Assembly (NCBI GenBank): GCA_028023455.1 | Contig: JAQFVV010012511.1 | Span: 2,728,165-2,792,164 of the forward strand | Reading direction: 5' to 3' | DNA length: 64,000 nucleotides | Source: Epiperipatus broadwayi | Lineage: Eukaryota > Onychophora > Udeonychophora > Euonychophora > Peripatidae | Part shown: positions 35,911 to 47,600 of the stretch, piece by piece | Position numbering within the stretch: position 1 is the stretch's first letter | How the letters are laid out: every line of letters starts with the position of its first letter | The notes under the pieces: generated by a model | Told to the model about the DNA's origin: nothing | Database searches by the model: none | The model's input: only the letters and a program-made list of their open reading frames with translations | Position numbers and translations under genes: made by a program

Positions 35911-37245
35911 ATAAAAATAATTGAACATGCATTAAAAAGTAAAAATATTTGTAAATATGTGATAAAATTTATTATTGATTATTTAAAAAAAATTGATAAT
36001 AACATTGTTGCTTTTGAATGTGGATATTATAAAATGTCTAAAGGTTTGCCTATGGGTCTGCCTGATGTTGCACAAGTTTGCAATTTTGTTTTGTCTTCAT
36101 ATGAGAGTAGTATTTTAGATATAAGATATGTGTGCTTTTAAAAATATTAAAATTTACAAAAGGTATGTGGATGATGTTTTTGTTTGTGGAAATACCAATA
36201 CTATAAATTTGCGTGTAGAGGAGTTAAATAATTTGAATGGCTTGAAATTGACCATTGAAAAGGAACAGAACAAAAGTATTAAGTATTTGGATTTAATTAT
36301 TACAAGAGATAATAGTATGTTAAGTTATAAATTAATAATCAAACCATTGCAAAAAAAAGAGATATATAAATTGTAAATCAAAAGTACTAGTTATGCTTAA
36401 GATAGCAAGTTTTAGATCTTTTTTTAGATCGTAATGAAAAATTATGTCATTACCAGTTTGATAAATTAAAAAAGACTGAAATATTTGTCAAGGAATTACT
36501 TGAAGTTGGTTATAAGATTGAACAGATTAGCAATACTTTATATCAATTTAAAAAGAGTTATAATGATTTAAAGGAGTTGAAGATTGATAATAATAAATAG
36601 ATATCTATTCCATATATTTCAACTGCTGAAATGAAATTTTTTAAGAATATATATAAGGATGTGGTTAATGTTTCATTTTGTGTTAAAAATAACATTAATA
36701 AGTTAATGAATAATTCTAAAAATGTAACTGTCAAAGAGAAAAGTAATATTGTGTGTATCAAATTTTTTGTGGATGTATGTTATCATATATAGGTGAATCA
36801 AGGTGCAGTATTAAAAGGAGCATGAATTTTTATACAAGCATGTGAAAAGTAAAAATAATAATGATTTAATGACTGCTTTAATTTTCTTGGATCATGAAAG
36901 GATGTGTAAATATAAATTTAAGTTTGATATTGAGAAGTATTATGATTCTTCATGAAAAGAGAACCCATAATAAAAGAAAAATTAAAGAGGCAATTTTAGT
37001 AAATAGAAATAAAATGAATATAATTAATAAACAAGCTGCTAATATTAAAATTCAGGATTCATGGGATTTGAGTTGATAATGTTTGGTTCCGTTATGTATT
37101 TTGAATTTAATGGCAGTTGAGAACGGTTAAGGAATTAACCGAAAGTACTTCTGCAGATTGAAAAACTGTATATAATAGTTAATTACCATTATAATTTATA
37201 TTTTATTGTTATTACAATAGTTTTTAATTAATGGACATTTTATTG
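35872..37245 (+). pseudogene. Penelope-like element, family 2, copy A (5'-truncated)
   Basis: The frame from 35872 carries YKMSKGLPMGLPDVAQ (reverse transcriptase motif B). A second frame from 36128 carries RYVDDVFVCGN (motif C, YVDD) and KYLDLIITRDN (the following LDL block). Further on, broken frames at about 36700-36960 match the GIY-YIG endonuclease region seen better in copies B and C (CGCxLSYxGE-like). The 3' untranslated part, with a hammerhead-like hairpin at 37113-37154, is shared with the copies at 54630-55935. PLE reverse transcriptases are related to telomerase and copy the element into nicked DNA. The fragment is truncated before motif A and carries frameshifts and stops, so it is inactive. 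Confidence 0.82.
37113..37154 (+). ncRNA. Hammerhead-ribozyme-like motif in PLE family 2, copy A
   Basis: GCAG and CTGC form a 4-bp stem I. The core TTGAGAA is followed by a hairpin GGTTAA-GGAA-TTAACC and then GAAA, as in a hammerhead. The canonical core is CUGANGA; here C3 is U and position 8 is A, which would be expected to stop cleavage in this copy. Hammerheads are known from the ends of Penelope-like elements. Confidence 0.5.
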
Positions 37246-38098
37246 GATGATATATATGGTAATGTTTTAAAATAGGTGAATTAAGAGTCATTTCCTGTGT
37301 CACATGGTTCACAAATTTGGAAACAATTCTGTACCCATATTATATTATTTGTTCATTTAATTATGTTGATTTAGTCTGAATGGAAAAGTATCTTATCCTG
37401 AAAAAAATTAAATTACTAGGTCTTCATTTATTGATCAATAGGCTAAATAAATTATCTGAAAAACATAATTTTGTCCTGATTTCCACTTCACATCTTGATC
37501 AGAACATTTACTATTCATGGATTTATGCAAACTCAAAATGCAACACACCAATATCTGTATTTGTTTTCATGAAAAGAATTATGAACTAATTATGAATTTT
37601 ATTTCAACATAAATTTATATAACATAATATAAAAGTTACTTTGAATTGTTTTTATTGAACTTTTGGAATCTTCTACTTAGTCAGTTCTAACACATAAGCT
37701 AATTAAACTGTAATTGAAGAGGAATATAGTAGATATCTATGACACATTTACACAATAGTTATATGTACATATGTATATGTCCACAAACACGCATATATAT
37801 CTGTTATATATATAATCACAAAACATATTTATATACACAAACCTTGTGTATAACTTCATCAAGTAGAAGAACTGGTATCAATAATGACCTAATAGGGATT
37901 GAGAAATAATTTTATTGATAACCCATAATTTTAAATTCTGCATTAAAAGTACTTTATTTTCTCCAGAGCTGATCACTAAATGATAGTGACTTTCAAATTT
38001 GATTGCTTAACTAACGTGCAAATTTGGAAGACATGACTGTCTGGTGTCCATTGATTACCTAAGTGTTCGACAAATGGTTCTGGACGAGAATTTAATAA
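37246..38098. other. A+T-rich DNA, no gene seen
   Basis: The frame at 37380-37589 has no recognisable domain. Nothing else is supported. Confidence 0.5.
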
Positions 38099-38315
38099 TC
38101 CTAATGCAGAAGTTTGAAAGTAAGCTGAATGTCACGTGATGAGCTGTTTAATTTAAATTCATTTAATTTTTGCTAAGTGGTTATTCTATATAGTACGTAT
38201 TATTTTATATATTTGTTAACTCTGGAGTTATCCTAATGCAAATGTTTGAAAGTAAACTGGGGGTCACATGATGAGTTATTTAATTTAATTTTTACTAAAG
38301 GTTATTATATACTTT
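38099..38315. repeat. Direct tandem duplication, 132-bp spacing
   Basis: TCCTAATGCAGAAGTTTGAA at 38099 recurs as TCCTAATGCAAATGTTTGAA at 38231. Both are followed by a GTCAC(G/A)TGATGAG block and TTTAATTTAA. Two diverged copies are present and they do not code. Confidence 0.75.
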
Positions 38316-38423
38316 ACATTTGCGTTTATATATAATTTTAATGAACATCAATTTATAATTAATTACTACAGTTAGTTTTGTAAAAAATTATTTTTGAAAT
38401 GCGCAAATTTACATTTTCGTCAT

Positions 38424-38506
38424 CACCCCCTCCCCCCCTCTCTCTCTGTGTGTGTGTGTCTCTCTCTCTCTCTGCGTGTGTGTGTGTATGTATGTGTATA
38501 TATATT
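38424..38506. repeat. Compound (C)n/(CT)n/(GT)n microsatellite
   Basis: C-rich runs, then alternating CT and GT blocks, then TATG/TATA. The frame at 38399-38608 is a translation of this simple repeat and not a gene. Confidence 0.9.
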
Positions 38507-39479
38507 TTCATGGTTTGTTTATATTTTAAAAAATACAAATGTAATTTTTGTCAAATAATTCATATTTCTTGGCATGTAATTAACAATTTTGTTGGAATAT
38601 TTTTTTAAAAAAAATTGCTGTTCACAAATAAATATTCTCGGTGAAACAATCACAAATTGAATTTTAAAATTTTAACATTTTCTCCATCATTGAACTGATT
38701 GGAATTAGTGGCATGTTGCCATTTCAGTGATCTTTTCTCCGGTTGTGATGCAATTTCAAGGTGATTTATGATACAATCAAAACTAGCAATAAAACACACT
38801 TTTGGAAATAAAAACGAAAAAAAAAAATGTTTTTTACTTCAGCAACGTTGATAGTTTGTAGCCATTGTGCTTTGAAAGATTTGACATGTCTCTGATCGCT
38901 GAAAATAAGCAGATAATATTTTGTCAACTTTATCGTTTAAACATTAGCAGATAATCTGTTTGTATGCATTTGTGTATCTACATGTGGTCACACCATTATT
39001 TTTAAATAAGTTTATATAAAAGTAATTACATTTTAAAAATAAATGTTACTTTACGGATTTGGCAGCACATATTTTCTTCCTTCTAAGTTTTTAAACCAAT
39101 GCTTCCATATTTGTAACTCCTATACTTGTTTGATCCCTATCAGTCTTTTCATTCCTATCAGCCTTCATCTTCTGTTTGGTTTTTTTTATAGATCTCTTTC
39201 CATTGACAGTGGGTAATTATATTTTGTACATATAAATTATTTTATTCTACACATTCGTGTAAGATGTGTGTCGATATATATGCCTATTAAACATGAGTAT
39301 TAGTAAGAAAATTATTTCAATAATAAGAAAAAATGAATTACATTCAAGAAGGGCGACATTTTGAAGTATGTGGAATTGTTTGACAAAAATTAGACATTAA
39401 TAAATAGCATACCCCCCCCCCCCCTATATTTACAACATTATATGAATCATCATGTATTTAAAATGAGGAAATATGAAAT
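38507..39479. other. A+T-rich DNA with a 13-base C run
   Basis: The only distinct feature is a run of thirteen C at 39412-39424. No gene is seen. Confidence 0.55.
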
Positions 39480-40395
39480 TAAATCTATGAAGAATAAAAA
39501 AACCTTTTAGGAGATAATGGGCTTATTATTAATATCTTAAGCAAATGAAGAAATGGGGGAATTATTGTATAAATATTAAAGACGTAGCAGATGATTGGAA
39601 AATGCAGTAGTGATATTAAATTTTTTAATAAAATTGACAAAGAAGATATCAGTTGTCTATCACATTTATACAAAACCTTTAGTAAAATAATTATAATTTA
39701 TCTACAGAGAACTTTGGATTCAAACCAACCAAAAGAAAAAACTGCATTAAAAAATAGTTATATTACAGTTGATTTCATTAAAGTGATGTTAGTGAAAGAA
39801 GCTATAAATATGAACTAACATTTTATATTACATTTGTAGATTACAAAAAGTCATTTGATTTCACATATATTTTTGCAGTGATGAATAGTTTTGCCATATC
39901 AAGATGTTGATCCAGAATATATATCAAAATGCAGCAACAGTGGTCAGAAAACACAGTATCACCAAAAAGATTAATATGATATTTGACAGAGTGATTCTAT
40001 ATCAACAGAACTTTTTGTAACAGTTTTATGGCAAGTATTTTTTAGATTAAAATAAAAAGCTAAAGAAATAAAAATAAGTGATGATTACTTAAGTAATCTA
40101 GATTTTGCAGATGATGTAATTGATTTTGCAAATATGCTTTAGAATTCCAGAGAATGTTATGAGACTTATCAGATAAAAGCAATAAAGTAGAAATAAAAGT
40201 AAGTACTAAATGAATTGGATTTTCCAGAAAGTACAAAATAAAAATTGATTATAATAAATCAGCAAAAATCTTGAACAGATTAATAATAAATTTAGAAATG
40301 TTATGAATGGAATCAACCATAGGATTAAAGTTGGAAAGAGTGCTTTTTGGTAAAAATAACTCAATATTGGAAAACAAATATATCTTTGAGATTTA
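39480..40395 (+). pseudogene. Decayed RTE-type LINE copy
   Basis: Hand translation, shifting frame repeatedly, follows the better RTE copy at 47760-49775: a DDWK-like block at about 39590, then DKEDIS...LYKTFSKII, LDSNQPKEK, VDYKKSFDF (motif A region), YLSNLDFADDVIDFAN (motif C, FADD, about 40080-40130) and INHRIKVGKSAF (about 40305-40340). Block order and spacing are kept over about 900 bases. Stops and frameshifts are numerous, so this is a much older insertion than the one at 48 kb. Confidence 0.75.
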
Positions 40396-40524
40396 TACTT
40401 TATAAAGAAGAACATATCTATCTTTCCTCTTTAAACTTCTCTGTTTCATGAAATTTTTCCTGAAATTATATGTCAACTTCTTTTCTAAGGCTTAAAATAT
40501 TTATTTCCTAAAAATTGTCATTTT

Positions 40525-40620
40525 CCAAAGCAGAGTGTCACAGTGATTACTAGATTGTGATTCTAATGACTGAAAGATGCATAATCAGGAGTTTGGATTG
40601 TTATAATAGTTAATGAGTTC
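40525..40620 (+). repeat. tRNA-derived SINE fragment
   Basis: AGTGTCACAGTGATTACTAG (A-box region), ATTGTGATTCTAATGACTG (anticodon-arm region) and GGAGTTTGGATTG (B-box position) occur in tRNA order with about the right spacing. No full cloverleaf is kept. Confidence 0.5.
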
Positions 40621-41275
40621 AGTTTTTAAAGTAATACTCATTGTGAAGAGCAAAAACAACAACAATCATGTTGTGATTAAAATTTTTCTCTGTGACACTA
40701 TGAATAATTCAGCATTTCTTTTCATGTCATTTGATTTAAACCATTAAAAAAAACATTTTAAGCATCATCAAACATAATACTAATTTTTATAGTTATATCT
40801 AGATTTAAAAATATATAGCAATAGATAAAATGCATCATCTTGCCTCTTGTCAGTGCCACTGATATATTAGTATATTTTAATATTGACAGTCTTATAATAA
40901 TCATATAGATAATTACTCAGAAGGTGATTTGTATGTTTTAGTTCAGTGGTACCAGATCTGTGCATCATGACTCTAACTTAGTGCTCAAACTTGTTTTGAT
41001 ATCTCAATCAATAATCAGTCCATTATTTTATTTTATTTTTTTCATTGGGGTAATGAGATTGATACTCAAGCATCAAGGGAACTGTTCTATTTAAGTAACT
41101 AAACAAGATAAGTTATTTTATTTTAATCAATTGGAATTCTACTCAGGAAATTTGGACATTTAAGAATACCATTCTATTCCTGTGTTAAACTGTACAAAAT
41201 AACATTATTCTACACTGGTCAAAATTAATGTATTTCTTATTTATCGATTTTTAAGTATAGTTATTTTAATATTGT

Positions 41276-41280
<5 letters not shown>
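40621..41280. other. A+T-rich DNA, no gene seen
   Basis: No supported feature lies between the SINE fragment and the (TA)n tract that borders the PLE. Confidence 0.55.

Positions 41281-41371
<91 letters not shown>
41281..41371. repeat. (TA)n microsatellite, left border of PLE family 1
   Basis: This is an uninterrupted (TA)n tract of about 90 bases. A matching tract lies on the other side of the element (43957-44007), which suggests insertion into a (TA)n target or generation of the repeat at the junction. Confidence 0.95.
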
Positions 41372-41373
<2 letters not shown>

Positions 41374-41400
41374 CATTACAAGCATAAAGCTAAACTAGTC

Positions 41401-41576
41401 AATATAAAATCAAAACTACCCCAAATCTAAAATTAAACCAGACCAAAAAATAATATTAAAACACAACCTAAGTTTCCTGCTACAAGCAGCTTCTCAAGTG
41501 TAAAGAACTACAAAAAAAACCACACATTTATATACTATTAAAAACTACCCACAAATCCATTCCTTCCCATCCACCC
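41401..41576. repeat. Left inverted terminal arm of PLE family 1
   Basis: Reverse complement of 43730-43908, with roughly one difference per dozen bases. It carries a hammerhead-like motif on the minus strand. Confidence 0.85.
41461..41501 (-). ncRNA. Hammerhead-ribozyme-like motif, PLE family 1, downstream end
   Basis: Read on the minus strand: ACAC and GTGT form stem I, TTGAGAA is the core, CTGC-TTGTA-GCAG is hairpin II, then GAAA and a short stem III followed by GTT before GTGT. The layout matches minimal hammerheads of PLEs. The core deviates from CUGANGA, and the base that would close hairpin II is missing. Confidence 0.5.
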
Positions 41577-41628
41577 TTAATATTAAAAGAACTCTTAAAT
41601 AAGTTAATTGCTTCAGAATAATAAATTT

Positions 41629-42315
41629 TCAATAATAAAGCTCTTTAATTCTTCTTTTGATTTCATTTCTCTCAAAGAAGACAACCTTAGCTTCATCAAA
41701 ATCAATAGTGTGGCCTGTATCTTTTTCATGGACATACAAAGCAGAACTAAGATATCTATTTTTAACTCTACTTTTATGAACCTTTATTCTTTCATTTAAA
41801 CTCAAACTACTCTGACCTATGTAAACCTTCTTACAAAATAAACAAGGAATAAAATATACCACACCAGGAATAGTCTTTCTATCAAAAACTTCTTTTGTAT
41901 TATTTAATAAATTATTCAATGTAACACCCCTTTTCCAAGCAATTTTCTTATTTCCAAACAATTTACTATTTCTACGCACAATTTTATAAGAAGACAATTT
42001 AAATGGCAAAGAAATAAAATCATATTTTTCTTTAACCTTTACATCCTTACAAATATTACTATTAAATAAAATACTTTTAACAAATTTATCAGAGTATCCA
42101 ACACTCAAATAATCTTTATAAAATTGATATTTCTGAAACAAAGCAACCCCACTAGAATTATTTAATTTAATATTCCTATGACAATAATTCCTTAAAGCAG
42201 CTACTTTATGAGATACAGACTGATAGCTATCAGGTTTAATTATAGATATTAATTCTTTACTTTTAACTAAATGACTGCACAATAAACAATTAGTTTCTAT
42301 ATTTCTAATCACCAA
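41629..42315 (-). pseudogene. PLE family 1: GIY-YIG endonuclease part
   Basis: This is the largest open frame of the element (228 codons). The C-terminal third reads GVVYFIPC...KKVYIGQSSLSLNERIKVHK: the paired Y of the GIY half, the YIG half, and the downstream Arg helix of a GIY-YIG nuclease. The HEKDTGH block then follows. PLE GIY-YIG domains nick the target DNA. The N-terminal CLLC motif and the long connector are the usual link between reverse transcriptase and nuclease. The methionine at 42315 is not a real start; the frame should join the reverse transcriptase upstream. Confidence 0.88.
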
Positions 42316-42329
42316 AAGATGTAAAAATT

Positions 42330-42635
42330 TTAACTTACAAAATCTAACCCCCCTCCTTCTAACACAAATTTTATAGAAGGATCAAAACAATTAAACTCAT
42401 TTACAAATTCCTTCAATTTATCATTCTCAACTACAAATAAACAATCATCAACATATCTGACAAATAATTTTACATATAAACAATTCTTTTTAATAATAAT
42501 TTCCTCTTCCATAAAACTAATATAAACTGAACATACTAAAGGAGAAATAATATAACCTATTATCCACCCTTCCTTAATCTTATAAAAATTACCTCTATAA
42601 GTAAAATACATAGAATCTTCCAATAACAAAAGCAA
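42330..42635 (-). pseudogene. PLE family 1: reverse transcriptase, motifs B-D
   Basis: FYKIKEGWIIGYIISPLVCS is motif B (PLE consensus GxxMGxxxSP), with the canonical residues partly replaced. KLFVRYVDDCLFVVEN is motif C, with the catalytic DD intact. The frame ends in KFVLEGGGLDFVS, where the LDF block follows. It is offset in frame from the upstream part near 42640. Confidence 0.85.
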
Positions 42636-42643
42636 ATCTTTAA

Positions 42644-43012
42644 TTACCTTAATTTTTTTTTTGATAAAGAACTTTTCTTAATCAATACAGACAAAAGAAC
42701 ATCAATACTGCTTAACCTATTAACAGACTGATACATATTTTCAATATCTAAACTTCCAAATACCCAATTACTTTCCATTTTAAAATTATTAATCTTATCA
42801 AAAGCCTCAAAAGAAGAAGAAACTGTGTAGTGACCAAAATCAACAAATTGTTTTAAAAAATTATTCAAGAATCCAGAAATACCCTCTACAACACTACCTG
42901 TAAAATCAAAAATAAATCTTAAAGGAAAACCATCTTTATGAGTTTTAATATTCACAAACATCTTAGCTGATGTAAAATCATTAGGATAGCATTTTAAATA
43001 ATCTACTCTATT
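42644..43012 (-). pseudogene. PLE family 1: reverse transcriptase, motifs 1-A
   Basis: KMFVNIKTHKDGFPLRFI corresponds to the conserved PK-HK-xxPLRPI block, and NWVFGSLDIENMYQSV is motif A with the catalytic Asp (LD). The frame runs upstream of the first Met (42961) to about 43012 (KCYPNDFTSAK), so that Met is internal. Confidence 0.85.
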
Positions 43013-43019
43013 AAAAAAT

Positions 43020-43590
43020 TTTAATTAACCATTTTCTTCATAATATCTATCAATTTTCTTTTAATCAAATTACCTGGATTTTTATCTAACAACATATATT
43101 TACCATTATTTAATTCTCTATCCATTTTCTCTTTGAAATCATCTCCTTTCATAATAACAAACCTACCAGTTTGTCTTCACGAGAAATGATTACATCATTA
43201 GCAATTAACCTATTTTTAAGATGTTTAATCTCAGCAGGATTAATAACAAATTTTTCTTTCCTTTTTAAACTTTTATTCAAAATCGATTGAATACCAACTT
43301 TCTCTCATCACTCAAATTACTAGATTCAATAGACGAAATTGTATCAAAACTATATTTTTTGAATGAAATGGAACAAAATTAGGGCCTTTACCAAGAATAT
43401 CTAATTCTCTATCATTTAACTTCAAATCCGTAAGATTAACAACTCTATCCTCAGAAACCTTATTCTCATACCCTTTATCACTACAATAAACTTTATTAAC
43501 TTTCCCAAACAACCACTTTAATTTTCTTTCATAATTTTTACAATAGAAATTTGACCTATTCTGTCTAAATTGTCTCATAAAAAAATTCAA
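43020..43590 (-). pseudogene. PLE family 1: N-terminal region
   Basis: The frame at 43590-43312 ends with LTDLKLNDRELDILGKGPNF, the typical block of PLE proteins ahead of the reverse transcriptase. Further minus-strand pieces (about 43290-43020) read KFVINPAEIKHL, VIISRED, FVIMKGDD and YMLLDKNPGN, the usual stretch leading to the reverse transcriptase. Single-base shifts near 43290 and 43170 and a change near 43020 break the frame. Confidence 0.75.
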
Positions 43591-43729
43591 AATTGAATAA
43601 TTAAAATCTTGCTCCTTTCTAAATAATATCTATTCTGTTATATAGATAAATAAATTTATAAAACTAAAAGTATCTTTTAAAAAACTATTCAATATATATG
43701 TTTGTAACTTAAAAACTAAATTTTTTATT

Positions 43730-43908
43730 TTGGATGGGAAGTGAATGGATTTATGGGTAGTTTTTAATAGTATATATAATGTGTGGTTTTTTTTTGTAGT
43801 TCTTTACACTTGAGAAGTCTGCTTGTAGCAGTGAAACCTTAGGTTGTGTTTTAATATTATTTTTATGCTGGTCTGGTTTAATTTTAGATTTGGGGTAGTT
43901 TTGATTTG
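43730..43908. repeat. Right inverted terminal arm of PLE family 1
   Basis: Mirror of 41401-41576. It starts GGATGGGAAG and ends GATTTGATAT against the (TA)-rich border, and carries a second hammerhead-like motif on the plus strand. Confidence 0.85.
43806..43849 (+). ncRNA. Hammerhead-ribozyme-like motif, PLE family 1, upstream end
   Basis: ACAC/GTGT stem I, TTGAGAA core, CTGC-TTGTA-GCAG hairpin, then TGAAACC-TTA-GGTT, giving a 3-bp stem III with cleavage position T before GTGT. Because the arms are inverted, this motif lies on the strand opposite to the coding strand. Confidence 0.5.
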
Positions 43909-43910
43909 AT

Positions 43911-43944
43911 ATATATTATATATATTATATATATATATATATAT

Positions 43945-44007
<63 letters not shown>
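43911..44007. repeat. (TA)n-rich right border of PLE family 1
   Basis: An interrupted TATATTATATA block is followed by a pure (TA)n tract at 43957-44007. Confidence 0.9.
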
Positions 44008-44010
<3 letters not shown>

Positions 44011-44267
44011 GTTCTTTAGACTAGCTTGAATTTTAGCAGGGAATATAAAACTATTTTTTACTGATAATAATCATTTAAAAATAATAACTTATCTTAATTT
44101 TTGAAAAATTCAATAGTATATGACAATGTTGGATAAACTGCAGCTTTTGAGCTGTATCTGGTCCCCAAAGCTTCTCTTTTTCAGTTCCTAAGAAAATTTT
44201 GATTTTCATTGCCATTTTTTTTGTAAATTTTTATATTCTCTACAATAATATTTCAATACAAGTGTAA

Positions 44268-44612
44268 TTAAAGGGGATTTGAACACAGATGTTTAAGCTC
44301 CCTTCAGTCATCCATTCTAACTTATATAACCAATACACACTCCCACATACATGTGAAAAGGATAAATGATCTCCAACATGTCCAGTAAAGTTTGTAGATT
44401 TGCTATATTAATATAAGCTAAGCACTGATTATATTTGTATACAGAGGAAATAATTAACTGGACCAACTGATGAATGCTGGTTCAGAACAAAATATGGATA
44501 TTGAAGAACATTTATCTTTTTCACATGTATGTGGTCATGTGCATCAGTTATACAAGATAGTGGATGACTGAAGAGAGCTTAAAAATTGTGTTCAATTATC
44601 CTTTAATTATCT
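44268..44612. repeat. Inverted chimera of SINE-like family S1
   Basis: The first about 120 bases (GGGGATTTGAACACAG...) run in the same sense as the copy at 1475. From about 44385 the sequence turns over and is a longer copy in reverse orientation, including the ACCAACTGATGAATGCTGGTTC segment and ending ACAATTTTTAAGC-like on the minus strand. The two heads form an inverted repeat (about 44270-44390 and 44500-44612). Confidence 0.6.
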
Positions 44613-47600
44613 ATAGCAATATAGTTAATATGAATATTAAACATTTAATTTATAAATGCTTTGAAACATTAAGTTGTTAACTTTTAAATGGAACCAGTTA
44701 AAAATTTTATTAATGTAGAGTTTATTAGTATATTTGGTTGGTAAAAAGTGTTTTGATATTTGATGACCTTTGCTCTTACCAAAATTAGTTCCAAAAGTGA
44801 TTACTGTGATTATTATTACATTGAACAATATTTTCTGAAGCTGTAGAACATTCCAAAATATATAAAATGTGGCTCTTATTACTGAAGAACTTGTCTAGCC
44901 TTGATAATGACTAATGAAAATGTTTTAGGGAAAAATAGTGTAAAAAATAATCAAATATGCATGCTAAATTTACTTTTCAAAGAATATGTTGAAATGTCTA
45001 GATAATAGAATATAGTATAACAATCTGATAACATTAAAATGTTATCAGTTAATAGAATAGTTCTGCATATTTTTTTATGAATGTGATTTGTAAAAATAAA
45101 TTGAAAAACAGTGACGAAGAAAAAAAAATTCTTTTTATCTGTAGATGATATGATTGGGATATATATGTGATTATGTGACTATGTTGTTTTTTTTATTATC
45201 AAGAATATTTTTTTCCAGAAAGATTGCTTGCTTAATGTAAGTCATTTTAAGCTAATATAGTTTGGTAAGAGAATAAATACATAATATATAACTTATTGAA
45301 GGTGATAAACTGCTCTATTACTTTTTTTCTGTTTATACAATCTAAAAAGCTACAAATATGCTTTTTGTTTAGCATATATCCAAGGGACTAACTGAATTAC
45401 CATGACATATCAAATCATTAAGAACAACAATTCCATTTCTCTTACACCAAATCTGATTGAAATTTAAACAATAATTTGTGCTTCTGGGTTGAAAATAGAT
45501 TTTATTTTGAATAATATGTCTGTAGGTCAAATTGTCTTTCAAAGAAAGGTAAAGTAACTAGGCAACACAATGGTATGACCAAGTAATAATAAATATTAAT
45601 AATTGATAGTAAATTCTCATTGCTCCAAGACTTTTACATAATTTATTGTGGCTTTTCAATTTTAGAACTATAATATAAAGTATATTAAGCATAAATGAAA
45701 TGGTTTTTAAGATTATTATATTTTTGCAGTAAAGAAGATCCTAATTAATTATATTTCAGGAGATTTTTTAATATATATAATAAGTTTAAATAAATGATTT
45801 GTCCCCCTAACTTTCATTCTTTTAATATTATAAAAAATAAGATATTATAGTAAACTTTTATTTTATATGCAACTCAGTTTGCTTACTTTCTGATGAAAAC
45901 TATGTTTAAGCATCAATATTTATTGCTACATCCTTGGAATAATGTTGTTTTGCCTTAGGTTTAAAATATTTTTATGGCAACTCCATTTGACAGTAATATT
46001 CCATATCATTTTATTCCTTAGCTTTGCAATCAAGAATAATATCATAAATATCTAAACTCCAGTTAAACCATTAAGATATCACATGGCTGACTAATCATCA
46101 TTTTAATTTTGCTTACATCTTACTGTTTATTAGTATAATCTCCTTTCACTACTTTAGACGGCATAAAAATAGTGAGAATAGAAGATCTCCATTTAAGTTA
46201 GTAATGAGGATAGTTTTGAAGTACATCTATCCAACAGACATTTTTTACTCTTATTGTGCTATTCCAATTCCTAGTTTCCAGTACCATGAGATTTTGAACT
46301 CAAGAATACTTAGATCCTTTTGTCCAGTTTGACTACAGGTACATATATATTCTGTGATCTTAGAGATGATTTAACTGTAAGCATCTTTGATCTTCAAAAA
46401 TAAGTGATATATAATCATAATAAAAAACACAATGATTTTCCTTGATTACATTTAATTTGCATTTATCATCAGCAGTTCACATAGCTCTACTTCCATGTTT
46501 TATGCAAGCATGAGTAATCAATGGATTCTTGGTGGTAGTGGCAAACAGTTTTTTAATGTTCAATGCATTATTTATGTTCAGAGCTTTGGAATGTTTAAAG
46601 TTTTTAAGTTGTTTGCTTCAACAATATAATAAGGATAGAATGATGATACTTAATGATTATAGCAAAAAACATTGAATTTATATAAAATTATATCTAGGAG
46701 AATTGATGCTTTCTTGTAGTGACTGCTGATATTCATTCCTAAATAAATTAAGAGTGGGGTGAGGTGAAGTAGATATTGCTAACAGAAATGGAAGATAGCA
46801 CATCAAAAATAAATTATAAACTGTTGTATTTAGTGTTTGTTATAAAATATTAAGATTGATTCTGAATTAATAATTTCTTCATTTTAAATGAGAAAAAAAA
46901 AATTCACAAATCATACGATGATTCAACAGCACTTTATTGTATGTGGAAAATTGTACTATTTTAATTTTGTCAACTTTACTATAAAATCAATAAACTTAAT
47001 ATAACCACTGCTTACAGATGCTGTACAGATAATTATTTTCACTATATTCCAGAGCTATCTATTGTGAGCTTTATAACTAATGTTCCAGGACAAGCTTCTT
47101 ACTGATGAAAGCTATAAATCACAAACTATTCTGAGAATATAAAACCAGATAGAGTTACCATCTAGTATCTATTGATTACAATTGATGATTGAAGTAGAGT
47201 GAAAAGAATTGATAAAAGCATAATTAAGTAATAATTAAAATGTACATTCTGCAAAATTCAAATCAGCTGGACTATTGTATATCAACATATAATACGTCAC
47301 CATAGTAAATTATTATTTACTTACTTAAGCAATAGACAAAAACAGTATATGTTTGTGTGTATATGTAAAGTTATCACAGAGAATATATAGGAATAAAAGT
47401 ATCAATATGCCTTACAGCTGATTTCTAATTTTAAACTATCTCCAAGTCAAAATACACACTGTATGAGAGAGTTGAGGATAACTTATTAATTGAAAACTAA
47501 ATGCTAATATATGTTCATGCATTCTTTACCATTATTAATTCAAATGATAATTTCTACACTAATTTATACCTCAAAACAAATAAGCTGAACATATTAATAA

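Larger units (their letters stand above)
41401..43910 (-). mobile_element. Penelope-like element, family 1, near full length
   Basis: Minus-strand frames give, in order, an N-terminal PLE domain (43590-43020), reverse transcriptase (about 43012-42330) and a GIY-YIG endonuclease (42315-41629). All lie between terminal arms 41401-41576 and 43730-43908 that are inverted relative to each other. The reading frame changes near 43290, 43170, 43020, 42640 and 42320, so the copy is inactive, but block order is complete. (TA)n tracts flank it. Family 2 in this window is clearly distinct in sequence. Confidence 0.88.

Noticed and set aside
36558-36761. 67-codon minus-strand frame
   Set aside because: Antisense to the PLE family 2 coding region.
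38399-38608. Frame with Ser/Pro/Cys-Val repeats
   Set aside because: It is the translation of a (CT)n/(GT)n microsatellite.
39485-39673. 62-codon minus-strand frame
   Set aside because: Antisense shadow of the decayed RTE copy on the plus strand.
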